DNA of 64,000 nt from Clostridiales bacterium (GTDB lineage Bacteria; Bacillota; Clostridia; Saccharofermentanales; Saccharofermentanaceae): assembly GCA_017561715.1 (NCBI GenBank), contig JAFZBN010000018.1, forward strand, positions 1-64,000, written 5' to 3'. Positions within the stretch are counted from its first letter, which is position 1, and every line of letters begins with the position of its first letter. Of the stretch, positions 16,775 to 25,787 are shown in pieces. The position numbers were made by a program, and so were the translations under genes. The notes below the pieces were generated by a model. It made no database searches, had not been told where the DNA came from, and worked only from the letters and a program-made list of their open reading frames with translations.

Positions 16775-18874
16775 TCATTTTACTACGGAAACGCGTACGC
16801 AGGAAGAACCTGTGAGCTCTCTACTCAGTTCATCCGGCTGGCTTGTTCCGGCGTAAAGATCGAACGTGTTGCCGTCGCGGATGACTTCGCCTTCGTCGTT
16901 TACTACGTCAAAAGCACCTTCCTCGATCGCAAGTTCGACGACCGTCTCTCCGCCTGCGGGGATCGCCACACGCTTAAATCCGCAGAGCTTCGGGAACGGT
17001 GTTGCGTTCTTGGAAGTACTGTTATGGATATAAAGCTGTACGATATCTTCCGTATCGACGTCACCCTGGTTCTGAACGGTTACGGAAGCAACTCCCGAGG
17101 AAGCGTCATAGACACAGTCGGTAACGACGACCTTGGAATAGGTAAGACCATATCCAAACGGATAGAGGATGTTGTTTCTTGTATAACGGTAGGTACGATC
17201 CTTCATGGAGTAGTCCGCGAAATCCGGGATACCCTCGATGCTCTGATAGAACGTCAGCGGGAGCTTTCCGGAAGGAGAAACCTTACCGAAGAGGATGTTC
17301 GCAAGCGCCGTACCACCGAGCTCGCCCGGATACCATGCCTGGACCAGAGCGTCAGCCTTGTCTGCCAGAGGATTGATCGAAGAGCCCGCGGCCAGAACGA
17401 CAACGGTCGGCTTTCCGAGCGCAAGGACTTTTTCGACGAGGACTCTCTGTCCTTCCGGAAGGAGAAGGTCTCTCTTATCACCGGAATCAAACGCGTTACC
17501 TGTATCGCCCTGCTCACCTTCGAGTGTCGCGTCAAGACCGACGCAGAGAACGACAACGTCGCTCATCTCGGCAAGGATCAGGGCCTCCGCGATTCCGTCC
17601 TCCGCGAATGCGAGCGGCTGGATGCGGTCATTACTTAAGGACGCGCCCTCGGCGTAGTACACACGGATACCGGAGTCTTCGACTTCCTCACGGATACCTT
17701 CGAGGAACGTCTTCGGCGCGGCGGACGTGCCGTAATAGTTACCACGCAGAGCGTCGATGCTGTCGCTGTTCGGACCGATGACGGCAATAGACTTCAGGGA
17801 CTCTTTCTTCAGTGGCAAGAGGCCCTCATTTTTCAAGAGCACCATGGATTTCTCCGCGCACTCGAGGGAAACTTTTCTATGCTCATCGCAAGCGACTACA
17901 TCGTACGGGATATCGTCAAACTCGGTATGTTCTTCGAAAAGGCCGAGTCTCATTCTTGTTCTCATGAGGTTCACGACCGCCTTGCGGATCGTCTCTTTAC
18001 TAACGAGACCTTCCTGCTCGGCAGCAATCATGTGTACATATGTGTTACCGCAGTTAAGATCGCAGCCGGCGTTGATCGCCATCGCCGCGGACTCTGTCGG
18101 TGTTTTTGTGATGTGATGGGATTCGTGGAAGTCACGGATCGCCCAGCAGTCGGAAACGAAATATCCGTTAAAGCCCCACTCCTTGAGCTTGCCCATGAGG
18201 AACGGGCTGGCGCATGTCGGATCGCCGTTCAGACGTGTGTAAGCGCCCATGACGCCCTCGACCTTCGCGTCTTTAACAAGTGCTTCGAATGCCGGAAGAT
18301 ATGTCTCGGCAAGATCCTTTTTCGATGCGATCGTATTGAACTCGTGACGCAGAGCCTCAGGACCACTGTGTGCGGCGAAATGCTTCGCGCAGCCGGCAGC
18401 CATCATGAACTTACCGTCGCCCTGCAGGTTCTTTACGAAAGATACACCGAGTTTCGTGGTAAGATACGGATCTTCACCGTAGGTCTCATGACCTCTGCCC
18501 CATCTGGGGTCACGGAAGATGTTGATGTTCGGACTCCATAAAGTAAGTCCCTTATAGATGTCGCGGTCGCCCTTTTTCGAGGACGCGTTATACTTCGCAC
18601 GGGCTTCTGTTGCGATGATCTTAGCGACCTTTCCGAGGAGCTTGTCATCGAACATCGCCGCGAGGCCGATCGCCTGCGGGAACATGGTGGCCGTTCCGGC
18701 ACGTGCTACGCCGTGAAGGCCCTCGTTCCACCAGTTATATGCCGGCACGCCGAGTCGGTCGATCGCCGGAGCGCCGTAGCTAAGCTGCGGCACCTGTTCT
18801 TCAAATGTCATCTTATCTGCCAGGTCTTCTGCTCTTTCCTGGAAAGATAAGTTCGGATCTTTGTACTTCTCCAT
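16775..18874 (-). CDS. Glycoside hydrolase family 3, probable beta-xylosidase
   Basis: A 699-residue GH3 enzyme with the (beta/alpha)8 domain, the alpha/beta sandwich and a C-terminal fibronectin III-like domain. Motifs: YNWWNEGLHGVARAG-TATMFPQ (residues 46-66), WSPNINIFRDPRWGRGHETYGEDP (113-136), CAKHFAAHSGPE, and predicted nucleophile Asp242 in YFVSDCWAIRDF. NWWNEGLHG with this spacing is typical of xylan 1,4-beta-xylosidases rather than classic beta-glucosidases. No signal peptide, so it acts in the cytoplasm on imported oligosaccharides. The start at 18874 has AGAGGTG upstream; a GTG at 18892 is the alternative. Confidence 0.92.
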   Translation of the reverse strand: MEKYKDPNLSFQERAEDLADKMTFEEQVPQLSYGAPAIDRLGVPAYNWWNEGLHGVARAGTATMFPQAIGLAAMFDDKLLGKVAKIIATEARAKYNASSKKGDRDIYKGLTLWSPNINIFRDPRWGRGHETYGEDPYLTTKLGVSFVKNLQGDGKFMMAAGCAKHFAAHSGPEALRHEFNTIASKKDLAETYLPAFEALVKDAKVEGVMGAYTRLNGDPTCASPFLMGKLKEWGFNGYFVSDCWAIRDFHESHHITKTPTESAAMAINAGCDLNCGNTYVHMIAAEQEGLVSKETIRKAVVNLMRTRMRLGLFEEHTEFDDIPYDVVACDEHRKVSLECAEKSMVLLKNEGLLPLKKESLKSIAVIGPNSDSIDALRGNYYGTSAAPKTFLEGIREEVEDSGIRVYYAEGASLSNDRIQPLAFAEDGIAEALILAEMSDVVVLCVGLDATLEGEQGDTGNAFDSGDKRDLLLPEGQRVLVEKVLALGKPTVVVLAAGSSINPLADKADALVQAWYPGELGGTALANILFGKVSPSGKLPLTFYQSIEGIPDFADYSMKDRTYRYTRNNILYPFGYGLTYSKVVVTDCVYDASSGVASVTVQNQGDVDTEDIVQLYIHNSTSKNATPFPKLCGFKRVAIPAGGETVVELAIEEGAFDVVNDEGEVIRDGNTFDLYAGTSQPDELSRELTGSSCVRVSVVK

Positions 18875-18888
18875 GATGTCACCTCTAA

Positions 18889-19908
18889 TCACTGATTCAG
18901 ATCTTTGCAGCTTTCGCCAAGGATGAGCTGCGGAGGTATCTTAACTGTCTTCGGAACATTTCCTTCCCCGGAGATCTGTGCAAGAAGATTCTTTGCTGCT
19001 TCTTCGCCGATCGCTTTCGTGTCCTGACGGATCGTCGTCAGTTTCAAGCTCGATCTTTGTGTGATCTCGATGCCGTCAAATCCGACGACCGAGATGTCGT
19101 TGGGAACCGAAAGGCCCTCGTCGCGGATCGCTTCCATCACGCCGATGGCCGAATAGTCATCGCTGGCAATGACCGCCGTCGGGCGATCACTCGGTGTGGC
19201 TGCCAGGAGTTTTTTCATGGAATCATATCCGCCCTCGATGGAATAGTAGCGCGACGGGAACAGACGAAGTGTCACGCCCGAGCATGCCGGGTCGGCAGCT
19301 GCTTTTTCCAAAGCGGAAATACGTGCCTCCGTGATGAACTTTCCGCGCTCACCATGGAGATACACGATGTTTCGATGTCCGTTTTTGTAAAGATGCTCGA
19401 AAAGCACCTTCATGCTTTCCGAAGGATCGGTCATGACGCATCCGATGGTATCGTCCTCGAAGTCGACGGCGATCTTCGGAAGATTGCTCTCCATCAGCTC
19501 ACGGGCATCCTTCTGGGAGTGGTCCGTATTGACGATGAAGATTCCGTCCACGTGACGGTAGCGGCAGTGACCAAGATAAGAAAGGCCAAGGTTTCCGACC
19601 TTGTTGGAGATAAAGACGATATCGTAGCCGTGACGCTCGACATAGTCCTTGAAGCTCTCGATGACCTGCGCGAAAAAGTAATGCCAGAGACCCATCTGAG
19701 AAGCGTCCTGGCACAATACACCGATCGACCAGGTCCTGCTCTGCGAAAGCGCTCTTGCGCCCGCATTCGGCACATAATCCAGCTCCTGCGCGGTACGGCG
19801 AACGCGTTCACGGGTCGCCGCCGAGACATCACTGGCATTGGACAACGCTTTAGAAACGGTAGCCGGAGAAAGTCCGCAGGCTTTAGCTATATCGTAGATC
19901 GTTGCCAT
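18889..19908 (-). CDS. LacI-family transcriptional regulator
   Basis: A 339-residue repressor with an N-terminal LacI helix-turn-helix (TIYDIAKACGLSPATVSKALS) and hinge helix (RVRRTAQELDYVPNAGARALS), then a periplasmic-binding-protein-like sugar domain. It lies 14 bp upstream of the GH3 gene, so the two are co-transcribed. By context it controls the xyloside cluster. A perfect palindrome of the right kind lies before the transketolase gene (22176-22197), but no matching site is evident before lacI or xylB. Confidence 0.94.
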   Translation of the reverse strand: MATIYDIAKACGLSPATVSKALSNASDVSAATRERVRRTAQELDYVPNAGARALSQSRTWSIGVLCQDASQMGLWHYFFAQVIESFKDYVERHGYDIVFISNKVGNLGLSYLGHCRYRHVDGIFIVNTDHSQKDARELMESNLPKIAVDFEDDTIGCVMTDPSESMKVLFEHLYKNGHRNIVYLHGERGKFITEARISALEKAAADPACSGVTLRLFPSRYYSIEGGYDSMKKLLAATPSDRPTAVIASDDYSAIGVMEAIRDEGLSVPNDISVVGFDGIEITQRSSLKLTTIRQDTKAIGEEAAKNLLAQISGEGNVPKTVKIPPQLILGESCKDLNQ

Positions 19909-20027
19909 GAGTTAGTCCTAGTCCTTCTTATTGTTTTTTCTTTGGCGTTTCCCTCTCGAAAAGCGCCGGTCTTCCGGCCCCTCTTCTTCTTTCGAAAAGC
20001 GCCGTGGTCCCTCGTCGGGATAGAGTT

Positions 20028-20058
20028 CCGCCGGGACCCGCACACTGGATCCCGGCGG
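20028..20058 (-). repeat. GC-rich hairpin downstream of tkt
   Basis: A 12-bp inverted repeat (20028-20039 with 20047-20058, one mismatch) is built on CCGCCGGGA/TCCCGGCGG. It lies 12 bp past the transketolase stop; without a T run it is more likely a stability or processing element than a classic terminator. Confidence 0.6.
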
Positions 20059-20069
20059 CTTATCAGTTC

Positions 20070-22064
20070 TTACTTGTTGAGAACTTCTTTACAGGTCGCA
20101 ACAACGTTTGCAACCGTGAAGCCGAATTTTTCCATGAGCATGGACGGCTTACCGCTGGCGCCGAAGGTATCCATTGTGACGTAACCGCCGTTGATACCGC
20201 AGAGCTTGCCCCAGGAGTAAGAGGAACCTGCTTCGATGGCAACACGTGCTTCTACATCCGGAAGGAGGATGGAATCACGGTATGCCTTATCCTGTGTAAG
20301 GAATACATCCAGGCAAGGAACAGATACGACACGAGCGTCGATACCCTCGGAAGCGAGTTCGTCTTTTGCCTTGATGCCGAGTTCTACTTCGGAACCGGAA
20401 GCCATGATGATCACGTCCGGCTTATCCTTAGACTCTTTTGCTACGATGTAAGCACCCTTCAGAGCTTCCTTGGAGGAAGTTGTCAGAGGCATGAGGTTCT
20501 GTCTGGAAAGTACCAGAGCAGACGGTGTCTTCTCAGAAGAGATCGCGGCTACCCAGGAAGCAACAGTCTCTGTTGCGTCACATGGACGCCATACGTTGAA
20601 GTTCGGCATGGAACGGAGCATGGTCAGCTGTTCTACCGGCTCATGTGTCGGACCGTCTTCACCAACACCGATACTGTCGTGTGTGAACATGAAGATCTGC
20701 GGGATGTTCATGAGAGCGGACAGACGAGCCATCGGCTTTGTGTAGTCGGAGAATACGAAGAATGTTGCGCAGTAGGAGCGGAGACCACCGTGGAGCAGCA
20801 TACCGTTGGAGATACCTGCCATAGCGAGCTCACGAACACCGAAGTGCATGTTTCTGCCGGAACGATCCTTTCTGCTGAAATCGCCCTTGTCGTTCATGTA
20901 GGACTTGTTGGACGGAGCCAGGTCAGCGGAACCACCGATGAGGTTCGGGATACGGTCAGCCAGCTTGTTCAGAACCTTACCGCCGAGAGCACGGGAAGCC
21001 TGCGGCTTGTCGTCTACTGTCCAGAGGTCTTCGTCGTTGAGCAGCGCGGAATAATCGTTGCAGAAGAACTTGTCCCACAGTGCTTTCAGATCCGGATAAG
21101 AAGCGCCCCACTTCTCGAAGAGAGCGTCCCACTCAGCGTGAGCCTTTGTGCCCTTAGAACCGAGCTCTGCATAGTAATCGTAAACATCCTGCGGTACTAC
21201 GAAGGACTCTTCGCACGGCCACTCGAGTGTCTTTCTCATCTTAGCGACATTCTCTTCACCCAGCGGCTCGCCGTGTGCAGCCGGTGTACCCTGCTTTGCT
21301 TCGCAGCCGTAACCGATAACTGTCTTCACTTCGATGAAGGAAGGTCTGATCTTTTCAGCCTTAGCCAGGTCGATCGCCTTCTGGATCTCGTCGAGGTTGT
21401 TACCGTCCTTAACGAGGATCGTCTGGAAACCGTAGGAAGCCATACGCTGTCTGACATCCTCTGTGAAAGCGATGTCTGTAGAACCTTCGATACTGATGTT
21501 GTTGGAGTCGTAGATAACGATCAGCTTCTCAAGGCCGAGTGTTCCGGCAAGAGAAAGTGCTTCTTCGGAAATACCTTCCATAAGGCATCCGTCACCGCAC
21601 ATTACGTATGTGTAGTGGTCAATTACGTTGAAGTTCGGCTTGTTGAATGTCTCAGCGAGGTGAGCCTCAGCAACTGCCATACCAACTGCCATGGAAAGAC
21701 CGGCGCCCAGAGGACCTGTTGTCGCGTCGATACCTGCCGTGTGGCCGTATTCCGGGTGACCCGGTGTCTTGGAATCCATCTGACGGAACTGCTTAAGATC
21801 CTCGATGGACAGACCGCCTACACCGAAAAGGTGAAGCAGAGAATAGTAAAGAGCGGAACCGTGACCACCGGAAAGAACGAAGCGGTCTCTGTTGATCCAC
21901 TTCGGATCCTTCGGGTCAAAGTTCATTTCTTTGCCCCAGAGCGTGTAAGCCACAGAAGCGGCACCAAGCGGGAGACCCGGGTGACCGGAGTTTGCCTTCT
22001 GAATCATATCCGCGGAAAGAACTCGGATCGCGGAAACTGCATTTTGTTCGATTTGTGTACTCAT
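20070..22064 (-). CDS. tkt: Transketolase
   Basis: A 664-residue thiamine-diphosphate enzyme moving two-carbon units between pentose and hexose phosphates. The N-terminal domain has ANSGHPGLPLGAA and the TPP/metal motif GDGCLMEGISEEALSLAG ending in NNIS; the middle domain has THDSIGVGEDGPTHEPVEQL, and the C-terminal domain ends in ASGKPSMLMEKFGFTV. The start at 22064 (MSTQIEQNA) has AGGAGT upstream and gives the usual length; the frame is open further to 22205. The 190-bp leader contains a strong promoter and an operator-like palindrome. Confidence 0.96.
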   Translation of the reverse strand: MSTQIEQNAVSAIRVLSADMIQKANSGHPGLPLGAASVAYTLWGKEMNFDPKDPKWINRDRFVLSGGHGSALYYSLLHLFGVGGLSIEDLKQFRQMDSKTPGHPEYGHTAGIDATTGPLGAGLSMAVGMAVAEAHLAETFNKPNFNVIDHYTYVMCGDGCLMEGISEEALSLAGTLGLEKLIVIYDSNNISIEGSTDIAFTEDVRQRMASYGFQTILVKDGNNLDEIQKAIDLAKAEKIRPSFIEVKTVIGYGCEAKQGTPAAHGEPLGEENVAKMRKTLEWPCEESFVVPQDVYDYYAELGSKGTKAHAEWDALFEKWGASYPDLKALWDKFFCNDYSALLNDEDLWTVDDKPQASRALGGKVLNKLADRIPNLIGGSADLAPSNKSYMNDKGDFSRKDRSGRNMHFGVRELAMAGISNGMLLHGGLRSYCATFFVFSDYTKPMARLSALMNIPQIFMFTHDSIGVGEDGPTHEPVEQLTMLRSMPNFNVWRPCDATETVASWVAAISSEKTPSALVLSRQNLMPLTTSSKEALKGAYIVAKESKDKPDVIIMASGSEVELGIKAKDELASEGIDARVVSVPCLDVFLTQDKAYRDSILLPDVEARVAIEAGSSYSWGKLCGINGGYVTMDTFGASGKPSMLMEKFGFTVANVVATCKEVLNK

Positions 22065-22170
22065 ATTCCATACACTCCTTCTGATGAAATTATGTATACG
22101 CGCCTGGGAAGCAGCGCCGTATTGACAAGAGTAAGTGACCCGTGGTTCCCACTTTTTTCCGAGGAGAAGG

Positions 22171-22197
22171 GAAACGTTTCGAAATCGATTTCGAAAC
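22171..22197. promoter_or_regulatory. Overlapping palindromes, probable LacI/CcpA-type operator
   Basis: A perfect 22-bp palindrome (22176-22197, half GTTTCGAAATC, centre CG... ATCGAT) overlaps a perfect 10-bp palindrome GAAACGTTTC (22171-22180). LacI-family operators are A/T-flanked dyads with a central CG, as seen here. It lies 41-67 bp downstream of the -10 in the tkt leader, a position suited to a road-block repressor. Confidence 0.7.
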
Positions 22198-22237
22198 TGG
22201 GGCAAAAAAATGGGAGCACGAGCTCACTTGCCCTATA

Positions 22238-22266
22238 AGTTTATATTTTCAAAGGCTAAATGTCAA
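22238..22266 (-). promoter_or_regulatory. tkt promoter
   Basis: A consensus TTGACA (22261-22266) and TAAACT (22238-22243) with a 17-bp spacer on the minus strand. The leader between it and the start codon (22065-22237) holds the operator palindrome and a T-run after a GAGC/GCTC mini-stem near 22208-22230. Confidence 0.65.
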
Positions 22267-22376
22267 TCATTCTCCGCTTATGTTAAGTTTTGGTAAACGG
22301 CATTGAACTGCCCATTTCCTTGTTATAAAATAGCACTTGTGTGAAGGCACGAGATCACCAAAAAAGGAGCCGGAAA

Positions 22377-22910
22377 TTGAGATTACTGATCAAGCGTGAC
22401 AATCTTTTCAATCACCTTTCAGAACCCGTTTTAAAGACCGGGCATCTCAACCAACTCAAAGCTTTTAAGCAGCACGGCCGCTGCACCTGTTATGACCACA
22501 GTGTCGCCGTCGCCAAAACGGCACTTTTCCTGTCGATGATCCTTCCCTTCAGATTTAAACAGAAGCAGCTCGTTCGAGGCGCGCTTCTTCACGATTACTT
22601 CCTTTATGACTGGCACAATGTCAAACTCGAGAAGCTCCACGGCTTTCACCACCCGCATATCGCGTGCGAGAACGCCAAGCGTGATTTCGACCTGACGCCC
22701 GTCGAGGAAAACATCATCCGAAGACATATGTTCCCGCTGACCCCGATCCCGCCGAGATATAAAGAAGCGGTCCTGGTCACGATCTCAGACAAGATCTGCG
22801 CGACAAGAGAAGTATTCGCAGCTCTCGGAAGAAAGATCGCACACGGCAGACCGACCGCGTACCTCGCGCACATGTTTGCCTTCCTTATCGCTTTCCTGCC
22901 ATGGAACTGA
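22377..22910 (+). CDS. HD-domain protein (metal-dependent phosphohydrolase-like)
   Basis: A 177-residue protein with an HD-type core: HGRCTCYDHSVAVAKTA, then LLHDYFLYDWH with the His-Asp pair, HHPHIACENA, and the late Asp in ISDKICATREV. It resembles small HD proteins of unknown substrate that often sit by DNA-repair or tRNA genes. The TTG at 22377 is taken as start because AAAAGGAG lies 9 bases upstream; a GTG at 22341 has no such site. The stop overlaps mutY by 10 bp, so the genes are coupled. Confidence 0.82.
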   Translation: MRLLIKRDNLFNHLSEPVLKTGHLNQLKAFKQHGRCTCYDHSVAVAKTALFLSMILPFRFKQKQLVRGALLHDYFLYDWHNVKLEKLHGFHHPHIACENAKRDFDLTPVEENIIRRHMFPLTPIPPRYKEAVLVTISDKICATREVFAALGRKIAHGRPTAYLAHMFAFLIAFLPWN

Positions 22911-23965
22911 CCGATCCCGCGAGAAAAGAACTCGCCTCAATCAGTTCTGCCCTTCTTTCCTGGTTTTACGAAAACCACAGAGACCTCCCCTGGAGAAACG
23001 ACCGCACGCCCTATTCGACCTGGATCTCCGAAGCGATGCTTCAGCAGACGAGAGTTACGACCGTGCTCGATTACTATCCGCGTTTTCTCAAGCGTTTCCC
23101 GGATCCTTCTTCCCTGGCAAAAGCATCGGAAGACGAAGTCCTCAAGTTATGGGAAGGTCTCGGCTATTACTCTCGCGCCAGAAACTTAAAGCGCGGCGCC
23201 GAATACATCTGCGAACACTTCGGCGGAGAGCTCCCGTCCGATCCGGATCTACTCATCCGGATCCCCGGAATCGGCCCATACATGCAGGGCGCCATCGCTT
23301 CCCTTGCCTATGACATCGCCATTCCCGCCGTGGACGGAAACTGCATCCGCATCTACTGCCGTTTGCATTCCCTTCCGCTCGTCGCGTCCGAGCAGTCGAC
23401 CTATAAAGAGATCTATCAGCGCGTGGAAGAAGATCTTCCGAAAGATGCCCCGGGCGACTTTAACGAAGCCCTCATGGACCTGGGCTCTCTGATCTGTACT
23501 CCCAGATCTCCGAAATGCGAGGCCTGCCCGCTTCACGAAAACTGCAGCGCGTACCTTCTCGGAAAACAGGAAGATTTTCCGGCAAAGAAAGAAAAGAAAG
23601 AGACTCCGACCGAAGATCACACGATCCTGAAGATCTACGTCGGAAATAAGATCATCGTAAAAAAACGCCCCGCCAGTGGTCTTCTGGCAGGGCTTTATGA
23701 ACTTGTTGATATTCCCGGGATCCTCACCGACTCTGAGGTAAGAGCTTTTCTCAAAGAACACTTCTCCGGTATCGACCGTGATACGGACATCCGTCCGATC
23801 GGAAAAAGCAGGCACGTCTTTTCACACTTAAAGTGGAACATGCTCGGCTATGAAGTGCATCTCCCCGCTTCCTTCGAAAAGGAAGCCGCAAGTCTCGGCG
23901 ATGCGGTCAGTCCGAAAAAGTACGAAAGCCTCGCCTTCGCCTCCGCGATCCGCGCGTACCGCTGA
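22901..23965 (+). CDS. mutY: Adenine DNA glycosylase
   Basis: A 354-residue A/G-specific glycosylase removing adenine opposite 8-oxoguanine. Features in order: LPWRNDRTPYSTWISEAMLQQTRV with catalytic Glu, helix-hairpin-helix LLIRIPGIGPYMQGAI, the conserved Asp in PAVDGNCIRI, and the 4Fe-4S loop C-x6-C-x2-C-x5-C (CTPRSPKCEACPLHENC). The C-terminal NUDIX-like MutT domain that recognises 8-oxoG is present (ILKIYVGNKIIVKKRP to the end). It overlaps the upstream HD gene by 10 bp. Confidence 0.95.
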   Translation: MELTDPARKELASISSALLSWFYENHRDLPWRNDRTPYSTWISEAMLQQTRVTTVLDYYPRFLKRFPDPSSLAKASEDEVLKLWEGLGYYSRARNLKRGAEYICEHFGGELPSDPDLLIRIPGIGPYMQGAIASLAYDIAIPAVDGNCIRIYCRLHSLPLVASEQSTYKEIYQRVEEDLPKDAPGDFNEALMDLGSLICTPRSPKCEACPLHENCSAYLLGKQEDFPAKKEKKETPTEDHTILKIYVGNKIIVKKRPASGLLAGLYELVDIPGILTDSEVRAFLKEHFSGIDRDTDIRPIGKSRHVFSHLKWNMLGYEVHLPASFEKEAASLGDAVSPKKYESLAFASAIRAYR

Positions 23966-23980
23966 CGTGCGTCAACAGCG

Positions 23981-24026
23981 GCGCTTTTCGAGCAGGATCC
24001 TAGGCGGGCGCTTTTCGAGCAGGATC
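23981..24026 (+). repeat. 19-bp direct repeat
   Basis: GCGCTTTTCGAGCAGGATC occurs at 23981-23999 and exactly again at 24008-24026, 27 bp apart, between mutY and the convergent lipoprotein gene. Its core belongs to the window-wide GAAAAGCRC motif family. Confidence 0.9.
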
Positions 24027-25637
24027 TTAATCCGCCCAGCTAAGTCCGAGGAATGCATCGTTGTTCTCGATGCCGGCGATCTTAGATCGCTTATCCGTCG
24101 AAAGTGCCACGTCGATCAGATCGAGATCGTCATATTTTGAGTGAAGTCTTACGATCAGATCTCCCGTTTCTACGTCATATGCGATGACTTCGACCGGTGT
24201 TCCGCCGGCGATCTCAAACTCTTCGCCTTTCTCACCTGTCGTAATGTTATAAAGGTTACCCGTCAAGGCGATCGTTGTGATATAAAGACCGGAGTGGATC
24301 CTTCCCATCATGGAAAGCTGCAGGAAACCACCGTCTTCAGAAAGTGCGTAATCGAATTCATAGAACTGCGTTCCCATGATGTCCTGTCTGAGATCGACAT
24401 GGAAATGATTCGGATCCGTAGTGTCGTATGGAGCACTATACATGAAGTCGGTGAATACGGGCTGATCTCCGTTGATGTCAAATGCATAGGTCATGTAGTC
24501 TTCGCCTTCCCAGTCCATAACGACTAAAAGGTAAAGCTTTCCGTTTACGCTCATGACGCAGCTGTCCGCCCAATCGCTGAGATCTTCCATGTATTCCATC
24601 TCATCGAACTCAGAGGCCTGGAAAGTATATTCCTCGCCATACATGGTGATGGTCAGGCTTTCAACCTCGTATCCGTTCTTCGTTACCGAAACACCCAGCT
24701 TATCCATCTGACCGTCATCGTTGATGTCCCACATCAGCCAGTGGTCCTTTTCCAATGTGAGTGTATAGGTTTTCGGAGTCGCTCCGAAATAGCTCATATT
24801 GAAGATGCCGTTTGTCGTGTATACCGGGATCTTGACGTCGTCAACGATAATGCCGTCATAGGTGAGTCCGAATGTGAATTCTCCGTTCTCGATCTGCTCG
24901 AGGGCGTTACTCGGATCCAGACCAAACTGCTGGCAGTATCCCTTGTAGTAAAGGATGAACTCATCCATATTCACGATGACGTCCCCGTTCTCGATCGCCG
25001 TTCCGTCCGCGGAATTATAATTCAGATACTTTGCGGTCTTATAACTTTCATCCGTACGAGAGTCATATACCGTGGAATTGTACTTGATGGACAGGATCTG
25101 GCTGTCGGCACGAATGACGTCGTGGTCGACACAGTAGCTATAGTTATAAAGCGGCGATCCGCTCTCCTGAAGTCCGGTAAACTCTTCGAGTTCTTTTTCG
25201 TAAACGCGCGTAACGGATTCCGCTTCGTGATAGGTAAGTTCCTCAAGGATCGCGTTCACGTTCGGGGAAGATCCGACCGAATTCATAAGCTCATACTGGC
25301 ATCTGATCCTCTTGGGGTATCTTGCTAAGTATTCGTCTTCCTCGTTCGCGTCGATCGCGCCATACGCGAGCACGCACGACGTCGATTTGATCTCTTCTCC
25401 GGAAAGATCATGTGTGATCACAAGATCAGACTGGTACTGAGGCTGTGTATTCGTCGGTTCCGTTTCGGTCTCGGAACTCGGAGTATCGGAAGGCACTTCC
25501 GTCTCTTCTGTTTCCGTGATCTCCGTAGTTTTCTTTGTCTTCTTTTTCTTCTTCTTTGTTGTTTCTTCAGACTTACTGCAGGCGACGCATCCCATCAGCG
25601 TAGCTGCGCAGAGCAATACTGCAACGATCTTTTTCAT
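24027..25637 (-). CDS. Large putative lipoprotein of unknown function
   Basis: A 536-residue secreted lipoprotein: signal peptide MKKIVAVLLCAATLMGCVAC (lipobox MGCVAC), a Lys run (KKKKKKTKKT), then a Thr/Glu/Pro linker to about residue 75. The rest is a predicted all-beta, Asp/Tyr-rich extracytoplasmic region with no motif I recognise. The start at 25637 has GGGAGG 8 bases upstream; an ATG two codons earlier is too close to it. The Lys-then-Thr/Glu linker closely resembles the PstS-like lipoprotein at 42.5 kb, a house-style cell-wall spacer. Confidence 0.85.
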   Translation of the reverse strand: MKKIVAVLLCAATLMGCVACSKSEETTKKKKKKTKKTTEITETEETEVPSDTPSSETETEPTNTQPQYQSDLVITHDLSGEEIKSTSCVLAYGAIDANEEDEYLARYPKRIRCQYELMNSVGSSPNVNAILEELTYHEAESVTRVYEKELEEFTGLQESGSPLYNYSYCVDHDVIRADSQILSIKYNSTVYDSRTDESYKTAKYLNYNSADGTAIENGDVIVNMDEFILYYKGYCQQFGLDPSNALEQIENGEFTFGLTYDGIIVDDVKIPVYTTNGIFNMSYFGATPKTYTLTLEKDHWLMWDINDDGQMDKLGVSVTKNGYEVESLTITMYGEEYTFQASEFDEMEYMEDLSDWADSCVMSVNGKLYLLVVMDWEGEDYMTYAFDINGDQPVFTDFMYSAPYDTTDPNHFHVDLRQDIMGTQFYEFDYALSEDGGFLQLSMMGRIHSGLYITTIALTGNLYNITTGEKGEEFEIAGGTPVEVIAYDVETGDLIVRLHSKYDDLDLIDVALSTDKRSKIAGIENNDAFLGLSWAD

Positions 25638-25787
25638 CCTCATTTCCTCCCCTAAAGAAGCTCGAAAAGCACTGCCCAACGAGCAGTACTTCCGGCTGTC
25701 AGTTTCTCACATTTTTTTGATTTTGTCCAATTGAGGAATCACGCCGAGCGTCAGCAAACCAAGCCGCGCACGTCGCACCACTAGCAC

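Noticed and set aside
15103..16815. A 570-codon open frame opposite xylB
   Set aside because: Antisense shadow; xylB is complete on the other strand.
20004..22238. A 744-codon open frame on the plus strand opposite transketolase
   Set aside because: It mirrors the codon structure of tkt; the product has no recognisable domain and no ribosome site, while the minus strand encodes a full transketolase.
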